Shown here piece by piece: positions 13,810 through 19,493 of a stretch of DNA of 21,406 bases (position 1 is the stretch's first letter; every line of letters begins with the position of its first letter). The stretch comes from a bacterium (GTDB taxonomy: Bacteria > Pseudomonadota > Alphaproteobacteria > Rhizobiales > Xanthobacteraceae), in contig JAQSDT010000680.1 of assembly GCA_029946075.1 (NCBI GenBank), positions 1 to 21,406 on the forward strand, given 5' to 3'. The notes beneath the pieces are model-generated. The model was not told the origin of the DNA. It did no database searches and saw only the letters and a list, made by a program, of their open reading frames with translations. The position numbers and the translations under genes are program-made.

Positions 13810-14515
13810 GGCGCGTATCGACCTTCGACCTGGTCGCCATCGAGCCGCCGCCAACGACTTTCAGCAGGTCCGCTCGCACGGCTTCGATATGCCGTTGCAG
13901 AAACCGGCAGGCCTCGTCGATCTGCCGCGCGCGGCACAGTGCGATCAGGTGGGCGTGCTCCTTTTCGGCGATCCCCATGGATTTGGTGTTGGACAGCTGC
14001 AGCCGCGTATAGCGGTCGCTGGTCTGCAGCAGCGCCGAGACGATCGCCTTGGTGCGCGGCTGTCGCGCATGGACGTAGAGCGCCATGTGAAACTCGGCAT
14101 TGAGCTGGCCCCAGTCGCTGACGTTGCGCGCCTTGATGGCTTTCTCGAAGCGCTTCTGGATATCGTCGAGCCCGGCCAGATCGGCCTCTGAAAAGCGCGG
14201 CGCCGACTGCGCCAGCATGCGCGGCTCCAGAATCCCGCGCAGATCGAACACGTCATTGATTTCGTCGAGCGACAGCTCCGAGACGATCGCGCCCTTCTGC
14301 GGCACGATCCGCACCAGCCCCTCCGCCTCAAGCTGAAACAGCGCCTCGCGCACCGGGATGCGGCTGACGCCATAGGCTTCGCCGAGCGCGTCCTGCCGCA
14401 GCTGCGATCCGGCCGGATAGGTCCCGTCGAGGATCGACTGCCGGAGCTGATCGACGATCGCCGCCGACAGGGTCCGGTGTTTCAGCGGCGCTTTCATTGG
14501 TTCTTCCGTCTTCAT
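13799..14515 (-). CDS. GntR family transcriptional regulator, FCD domain
   Basis: A 238-residue regulator of the GntR superfamily, FadR subfamily. The winged helix-turn-helix occupies about 14-75 (LSAAIVDQLRQSILDGTYPA, GSQLRQDALGEAYGVSRIPV, REALFQLEAEGLV), with the usual P-V-R-E-A-L recognition signature. The FCD ligand-binding domain follows, with expected metal-binding histidines in NAEFHMAL, EKEHAHLI and QRHIEA. The start at 14515 follows AGGGAAAG; an ATG at 14497 preceded by GGAAG is equally possible, and the upstream extension to 14602 looks non-coding. It is divergent from the TRAP transporter genes and very likely controls them, and itself, through the palindrome at 14620-14642. Ligand is presumably the transported carboxylate or a metabolite of it. 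Confidence 0.93.
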   Translation of the reverse strand: MKTEEPMKAPLKHRTLSAAIVDQLRQSILDGTYPAGSQLRQDALGEAYGVSRIPVREALFQLEAEGLVRIVPQKGAIVSELSLDEINDVFDLRGILEPRMLAQSAPRFSEADLAGLDDIQKRFEKAIKARNVSDWGQLNAEFHMALYVHARQPRTKAIVSALLQTSDRYTRLQLSNTKSMGIAEKEHAHLIALCRARQIDEACRFLQRHIEAVRADLLKVVGGGSMATRSKVDTRPGR

Positions 14516-14610
14516 CGCGGACTTTCCCTGGGCATCCCTGTTTCGCATGCCGGGCAAGTCGGCCCCAGCGGAAACAGGCGGGACAACGCGATTTGCCCCC
14601 AATTCTCCAA

Positions 14611-14638
14611 TTGACTCCTAAAATGTATAATTTATACA
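14611..14638 (+). promoter_or_regulatory. Promoter of the TRAP/DapA-like operon
   Basis: TTGACT (14611-14616) and TATACA (14633-14638) are separated by 16 bp. This is a good sigma-70-like pair about 47 nt before the first permease gene. The -10 lies within the right arm of the operator palindrome. A minus-strand -10 (TATACA, 14629 to 14624) is mirrored in the left arm, but its -35 is poor. Confidence 0.55.
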
Positions 14639-14642
14639 TTTT
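14620..14642. promoter_or_regulatory. Operator palindrome for the GntR/FCD regulator
   Basis: AAAATGTATAA (14620-14630) and TTATACATTTT (14632-14642) form a perfect 11-bp inverted repeat around a single T. The core ATGTATAAT/TTATACAT resembles operators of FadR-subfamily GntR proteins, which are short AT-rich palindromes often with GT...AC. It lies in the divergent gap and covers the -10 box of the TRAP operon, so a bound protein would block transcription. The palindrome is seen; the identity of its binder is inferred. Confidence 0.75.
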
Positions 14643-14684
14643 TCGAAATCACGACAAATCTCGCCGGGCAGCGGGGCTCTTTGG

Positions 14685-15308
14685 ATGATCGAGCAGACGA
14701 TTGCGGAAGCACCGGCGTTTGGCGCCAGGTGGATCGTCGTGAAGGCGTCGAACGGCCTGCTGGCTGTCGAACGCCTCGCCCTGATGGGCATGATGTACCT
14801 GTTGACCGGCCTGATCCTGGTCAACGTCGTCACCCGCTATTCGCATTTCCCGATCTACTGGATCGACGAGTCGGCGGTCTACTGCGTGGTGTGGCTGACT
14901 TTCATCGGCGCCTCCGCCATGACACGCCTGCGGCTCGATTTCGCTGTCTCGATGCTGACCGAGCGTCTGTCGGCCCGAAACCAGAAGATCGCCAAGATCA
15001 TCGCGACCGGCATGGTCGTGCTGTTCGGCGCCTCGCTGATCGCCACCTGCATCCTCTGGATGGACCCGATCGGCCTCGCCCGCGCCGGCTTCGACGCGCG
15101 CAAGCTCGCTGCCGAAACCTTCAACTTCCTCTACACCGAACGAACGCAGACGCTGAACTGGCCGACCTGGGTGGTCTATCTGACGCTGCCGATCTTCGCG
15201 GTGTCGATGACCGTGCACGGCCTCGCCAACCTGCTGGAGGACCTTGAACTCGTCCCGCGGACGCCGCCGAAGGGGTTTCAGCTCTCCGAACTCGACGGGG
15301 TCAACTGA
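14685..15308 (+). CDS. TRAP transporter small permease (DctQ type)
   Basis: A 207-residue integral membrane protein of the DctQ family, the small subunit of tripartite ATP-independent periplasmic transporters. Four hydrophobic segments are visible: about 26-52 (LAVERLALMGMMYLLTGLIL), 64-82 (the SAVYCVVWLTFIGASA region), 104-124 (ATGMVVLFGASLIATCILWM) and 163-182 (WVVYLTLPIFAVSMTVHGLA). The motif WIDESAVYCVVWLTFIGA is the characteristic first-loop signature (W-x-E-E/D... W-x-x-F-x-G). It is the first gene of the operon, with a ~40-nt leader downstream of the predicted promoter, and overlaps the large permease by one base (TGATG). Confidence 0.93.
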   Translation: MIEQTIAEAPAFGARWIVVKASNGLLAVERLALMGMMYLLTGLILVNVVTRYSHFPIYWIDESAVYCVVWLTFIGASAMTRLRLDFAVSMLTERLSARNQKIAKIIATGMVVLFGASLIATCILWMDPIGLARAGFDARKLAAETFNFLYTERTQTLNWPTWVVYLTLPIFAVSMTVHGLANLLEDLELVPRTPPKGFQLSELDGVN

Positions 15309-16573
15309 TGATCACCTCGGCTGCGTTCATCGCGATCATGCTGGTGGGCGTCCCGATCGGGCTGTGCCTTTGCCTCGCAGGCTTCGTCTACATCATCGCC
15401 TCGGGAAACCCCGTGCTGTTCCAGTCCTACCCGCTGCAGCTGTTCGGCGGCGTCGATAGCTACGGCCTGATCGCCATCCCGCTGTTCATCCTGATCGGCG
15501 AGATCATGAACGGCGGCGGCATTACACGGCGCATCGTCGATATGGCGATGGCATTTGTCGGCTCGCTCAAGGGCGGCCTCGCCTACGTCAACATCCTCGC
15601 CAACATGTTCATCTCCTCGATCCTCGGATCTGCGACCGCGCAGGTCGCGATCATGGCGCAGATCATGGTCCCGGAGATGGAGAAGAAGGGCTACGACAAG
15701 ACGTTTGCGGCCGGCCTCACCGCCTATGGCGGCATGCTCGGGCCGATCATTCCGCCGTCGGTGATGTTCGTCGTCTACAGCGTGCTGGCGCAGGTATCGG
15801 TCAGCGACATGCTGATCGCGGGCATCGTACCCGGCGTGATCCTGACCGCGATGTTCTGCATCGTGATCGCGCTGATGGGGTACGTTTACAACTACCCCAG
15901 GGCCGATTATCAGACCCCGCGGCAGCGCGTGGCGACGATCCTGCGGACGTCCCCGACCCTGCTGATCCCGATCGTCATCGTCGGCAGCATTCTGGGCGGG
16001 CTGGCGAATGCCACGGAATCGGCCGCCGTCGGCGCCGTCGCCGCCGCCCTGATCGGGAAATACTGGACCAAGGAATTCGAATTCTCGCAGTTGCCGCAGA
16101 TGATGCTGCGCGCCGGCATCTACTCGGCGATCGTGCTGTTCCTCGTGGCGGCTGCCGCCGTGTTCTCCTGGGTGCTGATTTTCGGCAAGGTGCCGCAGGA
16201 AACCGCAGGTTGGATTCAATCCGTCGCCAAGGATCCGGTCAGTTTCATGCTGATCTGCAACGTGATCCTGCTGGTGATCGGCACGGTCATCGACGGCATT
16301 CCCGGTCTGATCATGACGGTCCCGATCCTGCTGCCGGTGGCGACCGAGGTCTATCACATCGATCCCCGCCAGTTCGGCGTCGTCGTCGTCATCAACCTGG
16401 TGCTGGGACTTCTCTCGCCTCCCGTCGGCCTCTGCTTCTTCGTCGCTGCCGCCGTCACGGGCGCCAAGCCCGGCAAGATGTTCATCGTCACGCTGCCGCT
16501 GTTCGGCATCTCCTGCATCCTACTGGTGCTGCTCTCGCTCTATCCCTGGCTTTCCCTCGTCCTCATCAAATAG
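15308..16573 (+). CDS. TRAP transporter large permease (DctM type)
   Basis: A 421-residue protein of the DctM family with about 12 hydrophobic segments. It forms the Na+- or H+-coupled translocation channel together with the small permease. Recognisable features are IPLFILIGEIMNGGGITRRI (from about 57), the helix-hairpin SSILGSATAQVAIMAQIMVP, the GGMLGPIIPPSVMFVVYSVL segment (TRAP signature with IIPPS) and the C-terminal INLVLGLLSPPVGLCFF. Length is normal for the family. The ATG overlaps the stop of the small permease gene, indicating translational coupling. The binding protein gene follows after 24 nt. Confidence 0.95.
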   Translation: MITSAAFIAIMLVGVPIGLCLCLAGFVYIIASGNPVLFQSYPLQLFGGVDSYGLIAIPLFILIGEIMNGGGITRRIVDMAMAFVGSLKGGLAYVNILANMFISSILGSATAQVAIMAQIMVPEMEKKGYDKTFAAGLTAYGGMLGPIIPPSVMFVVYSVLAQVSVSDMLIAGIVPGVILTAMFCIVIALMGYVYNYPRADYQTPRQRVATILRTSPTLLIPIVIVGSILGGLANATESAAVGAVAAALIGKYWTKEFEFSQLPQMMLRAGIYSAIVLFLVAAAAVFSWVLIFGKVPQETAGWIQSVAKDPVSFMLICNVILLVIGTVIDGIPGLIMTVPILLPVATEVYHIDPRQFGVVVVINLVLGLLSPPVGLCFFVAAAVTGAKPGKMFIVTLPLFGISCILLVLLSLYPWLSLVLIK

Positions 16574-16597
16574 GTCCAACCCCTCAGGAGCGCTGCC

Positions 16598-17581
16598 ATG
16601 TCGCTTTCACGTCGCCGCTTTCTCGCCGCCAGCGCAGCCGTGCCGCTGTTCGCGCCGTCGCTGGCGCTCGCACAGGCCAAGGAATTTCGCCTCGGCCTGA
16701 TCACGCCGAACGGCCATTCCTGGAACAAGGCCGCGCTGAAACTCGGCGAGGAGCTCAAGGCCGCCACCAACGGCCGCCTGACCATGACGGTCTTTCACTC
16801 CGGCCAGCTCGGCAACGAACCGGCGATGATGCAGCAGCTGCAGTCCGGCGCGCTCGACATGGGCTTCATCCAGGCGGCCGAGCTCGGCTCGCGCGTGCCC
16901 CATATCGCGGCAATCAACGCGCCCTACATCGTACGCTCGACGCCGGCGGTCGCCAAGTTCGTGCGCCATCCGGCCGCTGTAAAGCTGTTCGACGTGCTGC
17001 CGCAGGAGACCGGCACCATCGGCCTCGGCTGGGGCATCACCGGCATGCGCGCCATCTTCTCCGCCAGGGATTTGACGACGCTCGCAGATATCAAGGGCAT
17101 GAAGCTGCGCATCAACCCGACGCCGGTTTATCGCGATTTCTATTCGTCGTTGGGCGCGGCGCCGACCCCGATTCCGACGCCGCAGGTGTTCGACGCCATG
17201 GCCAACGGCCAGGTTGACGGCCTCGAGGCCGATCTCGAATTCTCCTGGAACCAGCGCTTCGACAAGGTCGCCAAGGTGATCCTGCAGATGAACGCCGTCT
17301 TCATGCCGATGGCGGCCGTCGTCTCCGGCCGCGTCTGGCAGTCGCTGCCGGCGGCCGACCGCGAACTGATCGCCAAGACCGTCAAATCGACGCTCGACGC
17401 GCAGATCGACGAACTCGCAGGCAACGAGCCCAAGCTGATCGAAAACTTCAAGAACGCGCCGATTCCGATCCGTCAGGTCCCGGCCGGCGACACCGAAGCC
17501 GTCATCGCCGAGTTCGACAAGATCTGGCTGCCCAAGGCCCCCGTCCTCGCCGAGCTCCGCAAGGTCGGCACCACGCTCTGA
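16598..17581 (+). CDS. TRAP transporter substrate-binding protein (DctP type)
   Basis: A 327-residue periplasmic solute-binding protein. The N-terminus carries a twin-arginine type signal (SRRRFLAASAAVPLFAPSLA) probably cleaved after ALAQA near residue 27. The mature domain has typical DctP features: GHSWNKAALKLGEELKAATN, VFHSGQLGNEPAMMQQLQSG, ALDMGF, and the conserved Arg171 in IKGMKLRINPTPVYRD, which in this family contacts the carboxylate of the ligand. The later segment TPIPTPQVFDAMANGQVDGL is also characteristic. The ligand is therefore expected to be a small carboxylate, but its identity is not readable. AGGAG precedes the ATG by 8 nt. It is the third gene of the operon; a hairpin lies just downstream. 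Confidence 0.95.
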   Translation: MSLSRRRFLAASAAVPLFAPSLALAQAKEFRLGLITPNGHSWNKAALKLGEELKAATNGRLTMTVFHSGQLGNEPAMMQQLQSGALDMGFIQAAELGSRVPHIAAINAPYIVRSTPAVAKFVRHPAAVKLFDVLPQETGTIGLGWGITGMRAIFSARDLTTLADIKGMKLRINPTPVYRDFYSSLGAAPTPIPTPQVFDAMANGQVDGLEADLEFSWNQRFDKVAKVILQMNAVFMPMAAVVSGRVWQSLPAADRELIAKTVKSTLDAQIDELAGNEPKLIENFKNAPIPIRQVPAGDTEAVIAEFDKIWLPKAPVLAELRKVGTTL

Positions 17582-17606
17582 TTTCAACCTGACACCAACC
17601 ACAAGT

Positions 17607-17629
17607 CCGGCGGATCAGACATCCGCCGG
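17607..17629 (+). promoter_or_regulatory. Intercistronic hairpin
   Basis: CCGGCGGAT (17607-17615) and ATCCGCCGG (17621-17629) form a perfect 9-bp stem with a 5-nt loop, in the 71-nt gap between the binding-protein and DapA-like genes. No T-run follows. Such hairpins after binding-protein genes often stabilise the upstream mRNA or attenuate transcription into the next gene; which applies here is inference. Confidence 0.5.
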
Positions 17630-17652
17630 CATCATCCAAGCCGGAGTCCAGC

Positions 17653-18579
17653 ATGAGCCCTCGCATTTCCTGGGAAGGCGTCTTCCCCGCCGTCACCACC
17701 CAATTCCACGACGACCTGTCGCTCGACATCGACGCGACCGCCAAGGTCATGGATCGCCTGATCCGCGACGGCGTGTCCGGCCTGATCATCTGCGGCTCCG
17801 TCGGCGAGAACACCTCGCTGGAGCGCAAGGAGAAGATCGCGATCATGGAGACGGCAAAATCCGTCGCTGCCGGGCGCGTCCCCGTGCTTTGCGGCATTGC
17901 CGAATTCACCACGGCATTTGCCGTCGATACCGCGAAGGAAGCCGCGCGCGTCGGCATCGACGGCGTGATGGTGATGCCGGCGCTGGTCTATTCGTCCAAG
18001 CCGCACGAGACCGCCGCCCATTTCCGCTCGGTCGCGACCGCAACCGACCTGCCCGTGATGCTCTACAACAATCCGCCGATCTACAAGAACGATGTGACGC
18101 CGGACATTCTTGCCACCCTCGCCGACGTCGAGACAGTGGTGTGCTTCAAAGATTCCTCGGGCGACACGCGGCGCTTCATCGATACCCGCAACATGGTCGG
18201 CGATCGCTTCGTGCTGTTCGCAGGTCTCGATGACGTCATCGTCGAGAGCGTGGCGATGGGCGCCGTCGGCTGGGTGTCCGGCATGTCGAACGCCTTCCCG
18301 CGCGAGGGCGAGACGCTGTTCCGCCTTGCCAAGGCCGGGCGTTTTGCCGAAGCGATGCCGCTCTACGAATGGTTCATGCCGCTGCTGCACCTCGATGCCC
18401 GCCCGGACCTCGTCCAGTGCATCAAGCTGTGCGAGAACATTATCGGCCGCGGCACCGCGCTGACCCGTCCGCCGCGGCTCGCATTGCTGCCGCACGAAAA
18501 GGCCGAGGTCGAGGCAATCATGGCCAAGGCCCTGAAGAATCGGCCCTCGCTGCCGAACGTCGGATTGAAGGCCGCGTAA
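17653..18579 (+). CDS. Dihydrodipicolinate synthase (DapA) family lyase
   Basis: A 308-residue class I (Schiff-base) aldolase of the DapA/N-acetylneuraminate lyase superfamily, a TIM barrel. The Schiff-base lysine is Lys166 in VVCFKDSSGD and the catalytic Tyr is Tyr138 in VMLYNNPP. The phosphate/carboxylate loop is GSVGENTSL (48-56), corresponding to GTTGE in DapA. Its position at the end of a TRAP operon under a GntR/FCD regulator argues for a catabolic role, not lysine synthesis. Candidates are keto-deoxy sugar-acid aldolases or dehydratases and pyrroline-4-hydroxy-2-carboxylate deaminase of hydroxyproline breakdown. GGAG lies 7-8 nt before the ATG. It ends 5 nt before the convergent HMG-CoA lyase gene. 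Confidence 0.9.
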   Translation: MSPRISWEGVFPAVTTQFHDDLSLDIDATAKVMDRLIRDGVSGLIICGSVGENTSLERKEKIAIMETAKSVAAGRVPVLCGIAEFTTAFAVDTAKEAARVGIDGVMVMPALVYSSKPHETAAHFRSVATATDLPVMLYNNPPIYKNDVTPDILATLADVETVVCFKDSSGDTRRFIDTRNMVGDRFVLFAGLDDVIVESVAMGAVGWVSGMSNAFPREGETLFRLAKAGRFAEAMPLYEWFMPLLHLDARPDLVQCIKLCENIIGRGTALTRPPRLALLPHEKAEVEAIMAKALKNRPSLPNVGLKAA

Positions 18580-18586
18580 GCGGCCT
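18569..18586. terminator. Bidirectional hairpin overlapping both stop codons
   Basis: AGGCCGC (18569-18575) and GCGGCCT (18580-18586) form a perfect 7-bp stem closed by GTAA, a GNRA-type tetraloop. The hairpin contains the TAA of the DapA-family gene (18577-18579) and touches the stop of the convergent HMG-CoA lyase gene (18585-18587). No T-run follows on either strand. Confidence 0.5.
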
Positions 18587-19493
18587 ACTTCCCGGCGCGC
18601 GCCTTCGCATTGAGCGCCGTTGCAACGCGGCTGACCGGCGGACGGCCGATCAGTCCGCTGACCACGTTGATGGCGGCCAGCAACTTCGTCATATCGACGC
18701 CGGTCGATATGCCCATGCCTTCGAGCATATAGACGACGTCCTCGGTCGCGACATTCCCCGTCGCGCCGGGGGCGTAGGGGCAGCCGCCAAGGCCGCCTGC
18801 GGCGGAATCGATGACGCGGCAGCCCTCCTCCATCCCGGCATAGAGATTGGCCAGCGCCTGGCCGTAGGTGTCGTGGAAATGCATCGCGAGCTTTGGCATC
18901 GGCACCTCGCTCGATACTGCGCGCAGCAGCTGCCGCGCTTTCGCCGGCGTGCCGACGCCGATGGTATCGCCGAGCGAGATTTCGTAGCAGCCGAGATCCC
19001 ACAACACCCTGGCGATATCGACCACCGCCTGCGGCCTGATCTCGCCCTCATAGGGACAGCCGAGCACCGTGGAGACATAGCCGCGCACGCGAACGCCGTC
19101 GGCCCTGGCCCGTGCGAGGATCGGCTTGAACCGATCGATCGACTCGGCAATCGAGCAGTTGATATTGGCACGCGAAAAACTTTCCGATGCCGCCGCGAAC
19201 ACCGCGATCAGCTTGGCACCGGCGGCCTGCGAGGCCTCGTAACCCTTCTCGTTCGGCACCAGCACCGGCAGATCGCAATCGGTATGATGGCTGACGCCGC
19301 GCAGCACCTCGGCCGAGCCCACCATTTGCGGGATCGCCTTGGGCGAAACGAACGAACCGACTTCAACGGCGTTCAGTCCCGCGCCGATCAAGGCCTCAAT
19401 GAAGGCGATCCGGTCGGCGACGCTGACCGGGGTCTTCTCGTTCTGCAGGCCGTCGCGCGGCCCCATCTCGATGATGCGGACGGCCTCACGCAT
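18585..19493 (-). CDS. mvaB: Hydroxymethylglutaryl-CoA lyase
   Basis: A 302-residue enzyme that cleaves (S)-3-hydroxy-3-methylglutaryl-CoA to acetoacetate and acetyl-CoA, the last step of leucine degradation. Diagnostic motifs are IIEMGPRDGLQNE (7-19, with Arg13 and Asp14), the metal ligands His205 and His207 in MHFHDTYGQAL, and the family signature GLGGCPYAPGATGNVATED with catalytic Cys238. Length is normal for bacterial HMG-CoA lyases. The ATG shares one base with the stop codon of the upstream carboxylase gene (TGATG), so the two are translationally coupled in one operon. Homologous enzymes acting on related 3-hydroxyacyl-CoAs exist, but motif and context make this assignment secure. Confidence 0.95.
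   Translation of the reverse strand: MREAVRIIEMGPRDGLQNEKTPVSVADRIAFIEALIGAGLNAVEVGSFVSPKAIPQMVGSAEVLRGVSHHTDCDLPVLVPNEKGYEASQAAGAKLIAVFAAASESFSRANINCSIAESIDRFKPILARARADGVRVRGYVSTVLGCPYEGEIRPQAVVDIARVLWDLGCYEISLGDTIGVGTPAKARQLLRAVSSEVPMPKLAMHFHDTYGQALANLYAGMEEGCRVIDSAAGGLGGCPYAPGATGNVATEDVVYMLEGMGISTGVDMTKLLAAINVVSGLIGRPPVSRVATALNAKARAGK

Noticed and set aside
15278..16357. 359-codon minus-strand open frame rich in His and Asp
   Set aside because: It is a shadow of the TRAP large permease; composition is typical of an antisense frame of a membrane protein.
16607..17602. 331-codon minus-strand open frame
   Set aside because: It is opposite the TRAP binding protein, with no domain and no ribosome binding site.
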